From: Eubacteriales bacterium
GTDB taxonomy: Bacteria; Bacillota; Clostridia; Lachnospirales; Lachnospiraceae
Assembly: GCA_030524545.1 (NCBI GenBank)
Contig: JAUNGM010000003.1
Location: forward strand, 137,632 to 201,631
DNA length: 64,000 nt
Direction: 5' to 3'
This document shows positions 39,608-48,901 of the stretch, piece after piece; the first letter of the stretch is position 1; each line of letters begins with the position of its first letter. The notes below the pieces were generated by a model. It searched no databases, was not told where the DNA came from, and saw nothing but the letters and a program-made list of their open reading frames with translations. A program made the translations under genes and the position numbers.

Positions 39608-40390
39608 ATGTCAGGAGAAGTGATGCAAGGTGTTTTGATTCCGTTTTGGGGGACAACATTGGGAGCTGCCTGCGTGCTGTTTATGCGGGACAAGCTGAAT
39701 ATGAGCATACAGAGGGCATTGTCCGGGTTTGCCGCCGGAGTTATGGTGGCAGCATCGATCTGGAGCCTGCTGATACCGGCAATGGATCAGTCCGCATCCA
39801 TGGGACGGATGGCTTTTATCCCGGCTGTTGCGGGATTCTGGCTGGGAATCCTGTTTTTGCTGTTCTTGGACTGTGTGATTCCGCATCTTCATCAGGGGAG
39901 TGAAGAGCCGGAAGGGCTGAAATCGACTTTGAAAAAGACTACCATGCTGGTGCTGGCGGTAACGCTTCATAACATCCCGGAGGGAATGGCTGTCGGCGTG
40001 GTGTTTGCCGGATGGGCAGCCGGAAATGGAACGATTACGAAGGCCAGTGCACTGGCACTGGCTCTTGGAATCGCGATTCAGAATTTTCCGGAGGGTGCTA
40101 TCATCTCCATGCCGCTTCAGGCAGAAGGAGTGAAAAAGCACCGGGCGTTTTTATATGGGATGCTGTCCGGTATTGTAGAGCCGATAGCAGCCCTGCTTAC
40201 GATACTGGCCTCCGGGTTTGTAATTCCGGTTTTGCCGTATCTTTTAAGTTTTGCTGCAGGAGCTATGGTCTATGTGGTTGTGGAAGAGCTGATCCCGGAG
40301 ATGTCCGCGGGCCATCATTCTAATATCGGCACCCTGTTTTTTGCCCTTGGCTTTACGGTGATGATGACGCTTGACGTGGCTCTTGGCTGA
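39608..40390 (+). CDS. ZIP-family metal transporter
   Basis: 260 residues with eight likely membrane helices. The metal-binding helices show HNIPEGMAVGV and IQNFPEGAIISMPL, the ZIP/GufA signature, and the loop before them is His-containing (DCVIPHLHQG). It imports zinc or another divalent metal. Own promoter. Ends convergently near the ferredoxin gene. Confidence 0.9.
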   Translation: MSGEVMQGVLIPFWGTTLGAACVLFMRDKLNMSIQRALSGFAAGVMVAASIWSLLIPAMDQSASMGRMAFIPAVAGFWLGILFLLFLDCVIPHLHQGSEEPEGLKSTLKKTTMLVLAVTLHNIPEGMAVGVVFAGWAAGNGTITKASALALALGIAIQNFPEGAIISMPLQAEGVKKHRAFLYGMLSGIVEPIAALLTILASGFVIPVLPYLLSFAAGAMVYVVVEELIPEMSAGHHSNIGTLFFALGFTVMMTLDVALG

Positions 40391-40418
40391 TCATGGAAAA
40401 ACGCCGTCACGGATGTTT

Positions 40419-41117
40419 TTAAGGCAGGATCTTTCCGTCAACGGAAATAACGGCTGCCTGCCATGGAATCATCTTTCCGCTTGCCTGCAGTGCTTTTTTT
40501 ACAGCCTGTTCCAGGCCGCTGCAGCACGGAACTTCCATACGTACAATGGTAACGCTTTTGATATCGTTTTCCCGGATAATGGATGCTAATTTTTCTGCAT
40601 AATCCACGCTGTCAAGTTTGGGACATCCTATCAGGGTCACATGGTTTTTGATAAAACGTTCATGGAAATTTCCATATGCGTATGCCGTGCAGTCCGCAGC
40701 GATCAGAAGATTGGCTCCGTCAAAATATGGCGCATGGACAGGTACCAGCCTGATCTGCACAGGCCATTGTGAAAGCATGCTTTCCATCATAGTTTCAGGG
40801 GATCTGCTTTCTGCTTCGCCGGCGCGGCAGATCTGTTTTGCATTTGTGCCGGGACAGCCGCAGGGTAAGGATCCGGCTTTTTTCTTCTGGGCGGCTTTTA
40901 CAGCCGCTTCATCATAGGCTGCAGCCTCCCGTTCCACAAAGGAAATGGCTCCTGTCGGGCAGGAGGGCAGACAGTCCCCCAGGCCATCGCAGTAGTCGTC
41001 ACGGAGCAGTCGGGCCTTATTGTTGACCATGCCGATGGCTCCTTCGTGGCAGGCCGCTGCACATGCACCGCAGCCGTTGCATTTTTCTTCATCTATCTGT
41101 ATGATTTTTCTGATCAT
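40419..41117 (-). CDS. 4Fe-4S ferredoxin-domain protein
   Basis: 232 residues. Two [4Fe-4S] motifs lie at the N-terminus (CNGCGACAAAC and CDGLGDCLPSC). A Cys-rich linker (CGCPG) precedes a C-terminal domain of about 110 residues (TLIGCPKLDSVDYAEKLASI, EVPCCSGLEQAV). This arrangement is common next to Crp/Fnr regulators in anaerobes. It is divergent from such a regulator here, which probably controls it. Confidence 0.85.
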   Translation of the reverse strand: MIRKIIQIDEEKCNGCGACAAACHEGAIGMVNNKARLLRDDYCDGLGDCLPSCPTGAISFVEREAAAYDEAAVKAAQKKKAGSLPCGCPGTNAKQICRAGEAESRSPETMMESMLSQWPVQIRLVPVHAPYFDGANLLIAADCTAYAYGNFHERFIKNHVTLIGCPKLDSVDYAEKLASIIRENDIKSVTIVRMEVPCCSGLEQAVKKALQASGKMIPWQAAVISVDGKILP

Positions 41118-41202
41118 TTGTGAAATCCTCCTTGATTTTATGGTGTAAGTATACTATCATAATCCGCATAAATCTGTTGGAAATACAACGAAGGTGACGA
41201 TT

Positions 41203-41865
41203 ATGAAAAAATATTTGCCTTTATTAAAGGAAACATCCCTGTTTTATGGTATTACGGAACAGGAGATGGAATCCATGCTGCATTGCCTGTCCGCTGCCAG
41301 GAGCAGCTATCAGAAAGGACAATCTGTTTTCCGCAGGGGAGATTATATTACGAGTGCAGCCCTGCTTTTGGAGGGCTGCATCCATATTCAGAAAGAGGAT
41401 TACTGGGGAAATCTCAGCATCCTTCGTGAAATCGCGGAAGGGGAAGTATTTGGAGAGGTCTATGCCTGCCTTGGAAAGGAAAAGATGCAAAACAATGCTG
41501 TGGCAGTGAAAGACAGCATGGTACTTTTTCTGGATATCAGCAAAGTTCTGGCTGTCTGTTCCTCTGCATGTCCGTTTCATCAGCGTCTGATCCGGAATCT
41601 GTTATCTGTCATGGCATTAAAAAACAGGGCGCTTACTCAGAAACTGGAACACATGTCCCAGAGGACAACCAGGGAGAAACTGCGGTCTTATTTGTCAGAA
41701 CAGTCGCTGAAGGCCGGATCCCCTTCTTTTTCTATCCCTTTTAACCGCCAGCAGCTTGCGGACTATCTCTCGGTTGACCGGAGCGCCATGTCCAATGAAC
41801 TGTGTAAAATGCGGGACGAAGGGATCCTGGCATTTGACAGAAACCATTTTGAATTAAAATCATAG
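41203..41865 (+). CDS. Crp/Fnr-family transcription regulator
   Basis: 220 residues: a cyclic-nucleotide-binding-like beta barrel (residues 20-120, RRGDYITSAALLLEGC, GEVFGEVYACLG) and a winged helix (FNRQQLADYLSVDRSAMSNEL). No N-terminal Fnr Cys cluster is seen. ATG 41203 follows AAGGTG. Divergent from the ferredoxin protein with an 85-base shared promoter region, so probably its regulator. Confidence 0.85.
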   Translation: MKKYLPLLKETSLFYGITEQEMESMLHCLSAARSSYQKGQSVFRRGDYITSAALLLEGCIHIQKEDYWGNLSILREIAEGEVFGEVYACLGKEKMQNNAVAVKDSMVLFLDISKVLAVCSSACPFHQRLIRNLLSVMALKNRALTQKLEHMSQRTTREKLRSYLSEQSLKAGSPSFSIPFNRQQLADYLSVDRSAMSNELCKMRDEGILAFDRNHFELKS

Positions 41866-41889
41866 GCAGATTCCATACTTTCGGGCCTG

Positions 41890-41918
41890 TGGCAATTGTT
41901 TTCCTGATATGCTATAAT
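41890..41918 (+). promoter_or_regulatory. Promoter of the mnmM-like gene
   Basis: TGGCAA, 17-base spacer, TATAAT with the extension TATGC. Confidence 0.6.
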
Positions 41919-41951
41919 AGGAATACTTGATTCCTGACGGGAGGTAAGAAC

Positions 41952-42515
41952 ATGAAACAGTCACAAATTACGTACTGGTGCCATGAGATCATCCGTTCTC
42001 AGGCGCCAAAAGGCGGTTTTTATATTGATGCGACCATGGGAAAGGGCAATGATACGCGGATGTTATGCGAATTATCCGGGGAAGAAGGACAGGTGCTGGC
42101 CTTTGATATTCAGGAAAAAGCGCTGCAGGCAACGGAAGAATTGCTGCGAAACAGCGGATTTTCAAAGCGGGCCCGGCTGATCCTGGATGGTCATGAACAT
42201 ATGGATCATTATGCAGAAGCAGGGACGGCTGACGTGATCTGCTTTAATTTTGGCTATCTTCCAGGGGGAGATCACCGCATTGCAACTGCTGCGGACACAA
42301 GCCTGACAGCGATTTCCAAAGGCCTGAAGATCCTGAAAAGCGGCGGGATGATGAGCCTCTGCATTTACAGCGGCGGTGATACGGGATTTGAAGAAAAAGA
42401 ACGGATATTAAACTATCTCAAGGAACTTCCGGCAAGGGAGTACACGGTAATTGCCAATGAATACTATAACCGCAGGAACAATCCGCCCATGCCGGTATTT
42501 ATATTCAAAAACTGA
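41952..42515 (+). CDS. mnmM: tRNA U34 methyltransferase, MnmM (YtqB) family
   Basis: 187 residues of a class I SAM methyltransferase. FYIDATMGKGNDT is motif I and FNFGYLPGGDH with a following AT..T is the YtqB/MnmM signature. The family completes the wobble-uridine modification mnm5s2U in Firmicutes that lack a bifunctional MnmC. GGGAGG site. Identification by motif; the tRNA role is family knowledge. Confidence 0.85.
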   Translation: MKQSQITYWCHEIIRSQAPKGGFYIDATMGKGNDTRMLCELSGEEGQVLAFDIQEKALQATEELLRNSGFSKRARLILDGHEHMDHYAEAGTADVICFNFGYLPGGDHRIATAADTSLTAISKGLKILKSGGMMSLCIYSGGDTGFEEKERILNYLKELPAREYTVIANEYYNRRNNPPMPVFIFKN

Positions 42516-42538
42516 TTGCACAGAAGGGAGAAGACGCT

Positions 42539-43096
42539 ATGCCGAACATGACAAAATACGCACTGGAAGCATCTCTGAAAAAGCTTTTGCTGCAAAAACC
42601 ATTGGATAAGATCACGATCAATGACCTGACAACGGACTGCGGCATCAGCCGTATGGCATTTTATTATCATTTTAAGGATATTTATGACCTGACGGAATGG
42701 GTATGTATGGAGGATGCCTCAAGGGCATTGCAGGGAAAGAAGACATACGATAGCTGGCAGGAAGGCCTTCTTCAGATCTTTGAGGCGGTTCTGGAAAATA
42801 AGCCGTTCATTATGAATGTCTATCATTCTGTCAGCAGGGAGCAGATTGAGAATTATCTGTTTCGGCTTACCTATGATCTGATCATGGGAGTTGTGGAAGA
42901 GAAATCTGAAGAAACGGAAATCTCCGATGATGAAAAGAAATTCATTGCAGATTTTTACAAATACAGTTTTGTGGGAATTATGCTGGACTGGATCAAACAG
43001 GGAATGAAAGAAAACTACCGGGAGCTTACCGAAAAAATGTGTACCACATTGAAAGGAAATATTGCAAATTCCATCCGGAATTTTGCAGATCGGTAA
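42539..43096 (+). CDS. TetR-family regulator (DhaS-like)
   Basis: 185 residues with N-terminal helix-turn-helix (ITINDLTTDCGISRMAFYYHF) and a TetR_C_8-like C-terminal domain. It sits 200 bases upstream of oleate hydratase, with a strong inverted repeat and promoter between them, so it probably senses fatty acids or acyl-CoA (inference). Confidence 0.85.
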   Translation: MPNMTKYALEASLKKLLLQKPLDKITINDLTTDCGISRMAFYYHFKDIYDLTEWVCMEDASRALQGKKTYDSWQEGLLQIFEAVLENKPFIMNVYHSVSREQIENYLFRLTYDLIMGVVEEKSEETEISDDEKKFIADFYKYSFVGIMLDWIKQGMKENYRELTEKMCTTLKGNIANSIRNFADR

Positions 43097-43125
43097 TGGT
43101 TTTTTATGAATAGTTTTTTTTATCA

Positions 43126-43167
43126 AAAATGGGCGGATGATAAGTTTTTTATCATTGCGCCCATTTT
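43126..43167 (+). terminator. Inverted repeat between tetR and ohyA
   Basis: AAAATGGGCG.ATGATAA pairs with TTATCAT.GCGCCCATTTT around a T-rich loop. It can terminate tetR transcripts and may also be an operator for the adjacent promoter. Confidence 0.65.
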
Positions 43168-43172
43168 GTAAA

Positions 43173-43201
43173 TTGAAGCAAAAAGAAAACCGCGCTAAGA
43201 T
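43173..43201 (+). promoter_or_regulatory. Promoter of oleate hydratase
   Basis: TTGAAG, 17-base spacer, TAAGAT, directly after the inverted repeat. Confidence 0.6.
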
Positions 43202-43292
43202 AGGCACATAAAAACAACAACATGATTTCAAAAAGGTGAAATAAGAAATACTATATTTAGATATTTCGATTATCAGAAAGGCGGTTATCTTT

Positions 43293-45263
43293 ATGGCAAA
43301 AAAAGGTATGAAATTAGGTATGACATCAGCTCTGATCGCAGGTGCCGGAGCAGCAGCCCTTATGGCAAAAAAATCAAAAGAAAATGAAAAACAGGCTCAG
43401 GAAAAAGCCAAAGCGGAAAAAAATGAATATCGAAATACGGAACGAGGCAAACATGCAAAGAACAGTAAAGGCATCTATTACACCAACGGAAACTACGAAG
43501 CATTTGCCAGACCGGAAAAGCCGGAAGGCGTAGATGAAAAAAATGCCTATATCGTAGGAAGCGGCCTGGCTTCCCTGGCAGCAGCCTGCTTCCTGGTACG
43601 TGACGGACAGATGCCGGGTTCCCATATCCATATTCTTGAAGCAATGGACATTGCAGGCGGTGCCTGTGACGGTATCTTTGATCCGACACGCGGATATGTG
43701 ATGCGCGGCGGAAGAGAAATGGAAAACCATTTTGAATGCCTGTGGGATCTTTTCCGCAGCATTCCGTCCATTGAAACGCCGGGGGTTTCCGTTCTGGATG
43801 AGTATTACTGGCTCAATAAGCATGACCCTAATTATTCTTTATGCCGTGCCACAGTCAACAGAGGCCAGGATGCCCATACGGACGGCAAATTCAATCTGAG
43901 CCAGAAGGGCTGCATGGAGATTATGAAGCTTTTCATGACAAAGGATGAAGATCTGTATGACAAAACGATTGAAGATGTTTTTGACGAGGAAGTATTTAAC
44001 TCTACCTTCTGGCTGTACTGGAGAACCATGTTCGCGTTTGAAAACTGGCACAGCGCTCTGGAAATGAAGCTGTACTTCCAGCGGTTTATCCATCATATAG
44101 CAGGACTTCCGGATTTCAGCGCCCTGAAATTTACCAAGTATAATCAGTATGAGTCCCTGATCCTGCCGATGCAGAAATATCTGGAGGCAGCAGGTGTTGA
44201 TTTCCAGTTTAACACGGAAGTGACGAATGTTATTTTTGAATTTAAGAACGATAAAAAGATTGCCACAGCTATCGAATGCAAGGTCAAAGGCGTAGAAAAA
44301 GGCATTCTCCTTACGGAAAATGACCTGGTATTTGTCACAAACGGAAGCTGTACGGAGGGAACCATCTACGGTGATCAGAACCACGCACCCAACGGAGATG
44401 CGGAAGTTCGCACAAGCGGATGCTGGAGTCTCTGGAAAAATATTGCGAAACAGGATCCGTCCTTCGGCCACCCGGAGAAATTCTGCTCCGATATTTCCAG
44501 GACCAACTGGGAATCTGCTACGGTAACCACGTTGGATGACAAGATCATCCCCTATATCACCAATATCTGTAAGCGTGATCCAAAGAGCGGCAAAGTGGTG
44601 ACAGGCGGTATTGTAAGCTGTCAGGATTCCAAGTGGCTTCTGAGCTGGACCATCAACCGGCAGGGGCAGTTTAAGGAGCAGGATCCGGATAAAGTCTGCG
44701 TATGGGTATATGGCTTATTTACCGATGTTCCCGGCGACTATGTAAAGAAGCCGATGAAGGACTGTACAGGAAAAGAGATCACGGAAGAATGGCTGTACCA
44801 TCTGGGCGTTCCGGCCGATCAGATTCCGGAACTGGCGGAACACAGTGCAGTGTGCGTTCCGACGATGATGCCGTATATCACAGCATTCTTTATGCCGAGA
44901 ACCAAAGGCGACCGCCCGGATGTCATTCCGGACGGATGTGTAAACTTTGCTTTCCTGGGACAGTTTGCCGAAACCCCGAGGGATACCGTATTTACAACGG
45001 AATATTCCGTTAGAACTGCAATGGAAGCAGTATACGGGCTTCTTGGCGTAGACAGAGGTGTACCGGAAGTTTGGGGAAGCGTTTATGATATCCGCGAGCT
45101 TCTTGACAGCAGCGTGAAGCTGATGGATGGAAAATCCCCGCTGGAGATTGAGCTGCCCGGACCGCTGAATGCACTGAAAAAACCTGTGATCCATGTGATC
45201 AAAGGAACGGTTGTGGAGAAATTATTAAGAGATCACGATGTTCTGAAAGATTATATGCTGTAA
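43293..45263 (+). CDS. ohyA: Oleate hydratase
   Basis: 656 residues of the fatty-acid double-bond hydratase family (FAD-dependent). AYIVGSGLASLAAACFLVRD is the Rossmann motif, and RGGREMENHFECLWDLF, PGVSVLDEYYWLN and FFMPRTKGDRPDVIPDG are family signatures. It hydrates oleate to 10-hydroxystearate, a detoxification of dietary unsaturated fatty acids. The N-terminal 60 residues form an extension with a hydrophobic Ala-rich helix (SALIAGAGAAALMA) that may attach it to the membrane. Monocistronic with terminator. Confidence 0.95.
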   Translation: MAKKGMKLGMTSALIAGAGAAALMAKKSKENEKQAQEKAKAEKNEYRNTERGKHAKNSKGIYYTNGNYEAFARPEKPEGVDEKNAYIVGSGLASLAAACFLVRDGQMPGSHIHILEAMDIAGGACDGIFDPTRGYVMRGGREMENHFECLWDLFRSIPSIETPGVSVLDEYYWLNKHDPNYSLCRATVNRGQDAHTDGKFNLSQKGCMEIMKLFMTKDEDLYDKTIEDVFDEEVFNSTFWLYWRTMFAFENWHSALEMKLYFQRFIHHIAGLPDFSALKFTKYNQYESLILPMQKYLEAAGVDFQFNTEVTNVIFEFKNDKKIATAIECKVKGVEKGILLTENDLVFVTNGSCTEGTIYGDQNHAPNGDAEVRTSGCWSLWKNIAKQDPSFGHPEKFCSDISRTNWESATVTTLDDKIIPYITNICKRDPKSGKVVTGGIVSCQDSKWLLSWTINRQGQFKEQDPDKVCVWVYGLFTDVPGDYVKKPMKDCTGKEITEEWLYHLGVPADQIPELAEHSAVCVPTMMPYITAFFMPRTKGDRPDVIPDGCVNFAFLGQFAETPRDTVFTTEYSVRTAMEAVYGLLGVDRGVPEVWGSVYDIRELLDSSVKLMDGKSPLEIELPGPLNALKKPVIHVIKGTVVEKLLRDHDVLKDYML

Positions 45264-45311
45264 ATAATAGGATTTCACTGATCTGCGGTAAGCGATATGC
45301 TGAAATTTATG

Positions 45312-45365
45312 GAGCTGGTGCAAAAGCAGCGTAGTAAGCTGTTTTTCACCAGCTCTGTTTTTTTG
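45312..45365 (+). terminator. Terminator of ohyA
   Basis: GAGCTGGTG/CACCAGCTC stem, 26-base loop with an inner AGC/GCT pairing, then TGTTTTTTT. Confidence 0.85.
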
Positions 45366-45526
45366 ATGCGCTATCAGAAATAAATAGAAAAATGTATAGC
45401 TGTGTGATAAAATAAAAAAGCAGACGGGAATTTATGATGCGGATAAGAAGGAAATTTTTGCAAAAGATAAAGGAAAGGCTGCACTGGTAAATTAGTATAT
45501 GGTTCATTTAGAGGAGGATTGTTGTA

Positions 45527-46003
45527 ATGTTCAGAGAGATGCGGAGATGCAGGCAGCAGATGACATCAGAGGAGTGTATTGACCTGCTGGAAAAAGGAAA
45601 GCGCGGTGTGCTGGCTGTTCTCGGAGATGAGGATTACCCTTATACGGTTCCTATGGACTATTTTTATGATAAAGCTGCCGGACAGCTCTATTTTCACAGT
45701 GCGAAGAAGGGGCATAAGCTGGATGCGGTTCAAAAACACGACAAAGTGAGCTTTTGTGTGCTGGATGAGGGATACCGGGAAAACGGCGATTGGGCATATC
45801 ATTTTCACAGTGTCGTTGTATTTGGCCGCCTTCATATTGCGGATACACCGGAAGAAAATGAAGCAATTCTGAGAAAGCTGGGACTCAAATACTTTCCGGA
45901 TGCGGAGTACGTGGAAAAGGAACTGCGCAAAAACGGGAAGAATGCACAGTGCCTGATTCTTTCGGCAGAGCATATTTCAGGAAAAGCGGTGTATGAGAAA
46001 TAG
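45527..46003 (+). CDS. Pyridoxamine 5'-phosphate oxidase-fold protein (Nim-like)
   Basis: 158 residues of a split-barrel flavoprotein. MFREMRRCRQQMTSEECIDLLEKG and YPYTVPMDYFYD with GHKLDAVQKHDKVSFCV are typical of the NimA-like group. Some members reduce nitroimidazoles, but most are unstudied, so resistance is not implied. AGGAGG site. Confidence 0.85.
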   Translation: MFREMRRCRQQMTSEECIDLLEKGKRGVLAVLGDEDYPYTVPMDYFYDKAAGQLYFHSAKKGHKLDAVQKHDKVSFCVLDEGYRENGDWAYHFHSVVVFGRLHIADTPEENEAILRKLGLKYFPDAEYVEKELRKNGKNAQCLILSAEHISGKAVYEK

Positions 46004-46039
46004 CTCTATAAGAGCAGGAATATCAGGAAAGACAGGGAT

Positions 46040-47008
46040 ATGAAAAATAAAAAAATAAAAATATCAGGCATTGCCGCTGCAGCGGGCAGTATCTTTATGG
46101 GATTTGGCTGGCCCTTTTTTGAAATGATGGTTCACTGTAAAAAGAAAAAGAATCTGACCAAAAAGAAATGGTTTGGATTGGCCCATATCAGGATGAATCA
46201 TCCAAGACATAAATTTGAAAAAGAATATGAAGACGGAAAGGCATGGTGCAGGGAGCAGGAGATGCAGGACTGGTACATCAGAAGTATGGATGGCCTGCTG
46301 CTGCACGCATACTATCTGCCAGCAGAGAATGCGGAGAGGTTTGTTCTGCTAAGCCATGGATATAAGGGCAGCGGATTCGGGGATTTTGCATATACAGCCA
46401 GGTTTCTCCATGAGCATCACTGCAGCCTTCTGTTCATTGATCAGAGATGCTGCGGAGAGAGCGAAGGAGAATACATTACCTTTGGCGCGAAGGAGCAGTA
46501 TGATGTTCAGAGATGGGCGTATCATATTGCGGAAAAAAATAAGGATAAGCTTCCCATATATCTTTATGGAGAATCCATGGGAGCAGCAGCGGTTCTGATG
46601 GCATCCGGGCATTCTCTGCCGCAGGAGGTGAGAGGACTCATTGCAGACTGCGGGTTCCGGTCCATGAAAGGGCAGCTTCAGGATATTGCTGCCAACTGGT
46701 TCCGCCTGAACTGGGTGGAGCTGCTGCTGTTTCGGGTTGATCTGTTCTGCAGGATCTGCGCCGGATTCCGCATGAAAGATGCGGACACGACGATAGCCAT
46801 GAAAACAAATAAAAGGCCGGTTTTGTTTTTCCATGGGATGAAGGATACTTATGTGGATCCCAGGAATTCGAGATATAACTATTCTGTGTGCAGGGCACCC
46901 AAAGAGCTTGTCATGATACCGGAGGCAAGGCATCTTTGCAGTGCATATGAAGATCCGGAACTGTACAGGGAAAAACTCTTAGGTTTCTTTAAAAAATATG
47001 ATGAATAA
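46040..47008 (+). CDS. Alpha/beta hydrolase, membrane anchored
   Basis: 322 residues. An N-terminal hydrophobic helix (SGIAAAAGSIFMGFGWPFFEM) anchors it. The catalytic domain shows LLSHGYKGSG (oxyanion loop), YGESMGAAAVL (nucleophile Ser in GESMG), and a C-terminal acid and His (KDTYVDP, EARHLCSAY). Similar to YqkD/S9-like esterases. Substrate unknown. Confidence 0.85.
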   Translation: MKNKKIKISGIAAAAGSIFMGFGWPFFEMMVHCKKKKNLTKKKWFGLAHIRMNHPRHKFEKEYEDGKAWCREQEMQDWYIRSMDGLLLHAYYLPAENAERFVLLSHGYKGSGFGDFAYTARFLHEHHCSLLFIDQRCCGESEGEYITFGAKEQYDVQRWAYHIAEKNKDKLPIYLYGESMGAAAVLMASGHSLPQEVRGLIADCGFRSMKGQLQDIAANWFRLNWVELLLFRVDLFCRICAGFRMKDADTTIAMKTNKRPVLFFHGMKDTYVDPRNSRYNYSVCRAPKELVMIPEARHLCSAYEDPELYREKLLGFFKKYDE

Positions 47009-47023
47009 GAAAAAATGATCTGA

Positions 47024-47052
47024 CGTCAGCTAAAAAAGGCTGGCGTTTTTTC
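47024..47052 (+). terminator. Terminator of the hydrolase gene
   Basis: CGTCAGC/GCTGGCG stem, loop TAAAAAAG, then six T. Confidence 0.8.
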
Positions 47053-47176
47053 TTTTCCACAATTTGTTATGTCCCGGTCAATTTCAGGTAAACTGTCTGT
47101 TAAGTCTTTGACAGGGTAGAAATCAAAAGGAAAATGTGTTAACGTCACAGGGAAGGAAGGAAACAGGAGGTTATCT

Positions 47177-48562
47177 ATGAAAGAATATTATCCTTTAACA
47201 GCAGCACAGAAAATGCATTACAACTGGATCCGCAGATACAACACACAGCAGGTGTCAGGAGTCAGTGTTGTGGCATCTCTGAAATCCGCCCTTGATTTTG
47301 GCCTTTTGAAAAAATGTATTCAGTTAGAATTTGAGCGATATGGATGTATGAGGATCCGTTTTACAAAACCTGACGAAAAAGGAGAAGTAAAGCAGTACAT
47401 AGTAGAAAAAGATACCAGAGATATTCCGCTTACCGATCTGTCCGGTATGAGCCTTGCCGAAGCTGATAATCTGATGCAGCAATGGGCTTATGAGACCTTT
47501 GACGGTGATGACATCCCGATGTGTGATGTGACCATGGTAAAGCTTCCGGAGGGATATAACGGATTTTTTATCCACATGGATCACAGGTTGATTGATTCCT
47601 GCGGTCTTGTGGTCATGATCAATGACCTGATGCAGCTTTATACGCATTATCGATTCCAATCTGCTTACCCGGAGGATCTGGCTGATTTTGAGACAGTTCT
47701 GGTCAAGGATCTGAAAAAAGCAAACAATGAGAAACGCTTTGCGAAAGACAAGAAGTTTTGGGACGACCAGCTTGATGCTCTGGGAGAGCCGCTTTATTCC
47801 GATATCCAGGGGCCTTCCGTTCTGGAAGAGGCGAGAAAGCTCCATGGCAATGCAGACTTAAGAGCCGCAGATATTGAGATGAAGAACTTATTTGTAGAAG
47901 TGAAGGATTATGAGCTGGAGCCTGAACCGACGAAAAATCTGATGGATTTTTGTATGAATCACCAGCTTTCCATGACAAATCTTCTGCTGCTGGGAATCCG
48001 GACATACCTGTCAAAGGTAAACCAGGGACAGGAAGACATTACGATCCAGAACTTTATTTCCAGACGGTCTACCCATGACGAGTGGACATCCGGCGGCAGC
48101 AGGACGATCATGTTCCCCTGCAGGACCGTGATTTCTCCGGAAACAGATTTTATGTCTGCAGCTTATGAGATCCAGAATGTGCAGAACCGGATTTATATGC
48201 ACAGCAATTATGACCCCGCATTGATTGAGGAAGAAATGAGAAGACGCTACCATACACCGGAACATACAACGTATGAAAGCTGCTATCTTACCTATCAGCC
48301 AATGCCGGTGAAGATGGATAATCCGCACCTGACCCATATTCCGCAGCATGCAAAATGGTTTGCCAATGGTGCGGCTACCAAGAAAATGTATTTAACCGTA
48401 TCCCATACTCCGAACGGAGGGATGAATTTCTCCTTCCACTACCAGACGGCGCATTTACAGGAACATGATATGGAACTTTTATATTACTATATGATGCGTA
48501 TTCTTTTTAAAGGAATCGCAGAGCCGGATATGAGTATCGGGGAAATTATGGAACTGGTGTAA
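47177..48562 (+). CDS. Stand-alone condensation-domain protein
   Basis: 461 residues of the NRPS condensation / acyltransferase superfamily. The N-terminus YPLTAAQKMHYNWIRRYN is typical, and the catalytic HxxxD motif is in HMDHRLIDSCG. It is followed by a free carrier protein and an acyl ligase, so it probably joins an acyl group from the carrier to an amine or alcohol. Start ATG 47177 follows AGGAGG. An imperfect repeat CTGTCTG...TTTGACAG upstream (47092-47113) could be an operator. Confidence 0.85.
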   Translation: MKEYYPLTAAQKMHYNWIRRYNTQQVSGVSVVASLKSALDFGLLKKCIQLEFERYGCMRIRFTKPDEKGEVKQYIVEKDTRDIPLTDLSGMSLAEADNLMQQWAYETFDGDDIPMCDVTMVKLPEGYNGFFIHMDHRLIDSCGLVVMINDLMQLYTHYRFQSAYPEDLADFETVLVKDLKKANNEKRFAKDKKFWDDQLDALGEPLYSDIQGPSVLEEARKLHGNADLRAADIEMKNLFVEVKDYELEPEPTKNLMDFCMNHQLSMTNLLLLGIRTYLSKVNQGQEDITIQNFISRRSTHDEWTSGGSRTIMFPCRTVISPETDFMSAAYEIQNVQNRIYMHSNYDPALIEEEMRRRYHTPEHTTYESCYLTYQPMPVKMDNPHLTHIPQHAKWFANGAATKKMYLTVSHTPNGGMNFSFHYQTAHLQEHDMELLYYYMMRILFKGIAEPDMSIGEIMELV

Positions 48563-48654
48563 AAGAGAATACGTTATGTTTCCGAGAAGGAACACATGGA
48601 GACAGAAAATCAGACAATAGTCAAAATAGTGAAAGATTTATGGAGGAAAAACAG

Positions 48655-48894
48655 ATGACACAGGAAATGCAGTTTAAAACAATCGTAGCACAGTATTGCA
48701 AAGTAAAGCCGGAAGATATGAAAGAGGATATGCGGTTCAGAGAAGACCTGGGATTTACATCTCTTGATTTTATGTCTTTTTTTGGAGAGTTAGAGGATAC
48801 CTTTGATGTAGAGCTTGAACAGGAGGATGCGGTAAATATCCTTACCATTGCAGAGGCTCTTGACTTACTGGAAAAACTGCAGCAGGAGGCGTAG
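48655..48894 (+). CDS. Acyl/peptidyl carrier protein
   Basis: 79 residues. DLGFTSLDFMSFFGELEDTF holds the Ser that carries phosphopantetheine. ATG 48655 was chosen because GGAGG lies 8 bases upstream of it; the earlier ATG overlaps that site. It is dedicated to this cluster, not the fatty-acid synthase AcpP. Confidence 0.9.
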   Translation: MTQEMQFKTIVAQYCKVKPEDMKEDMRFREDLGFTSLDFMSFFGELEDTFDVELEQEDAVNILTIAEALDLLEKLQQEA

Positions 48895-48901
48895 GAAAAA
48901 T

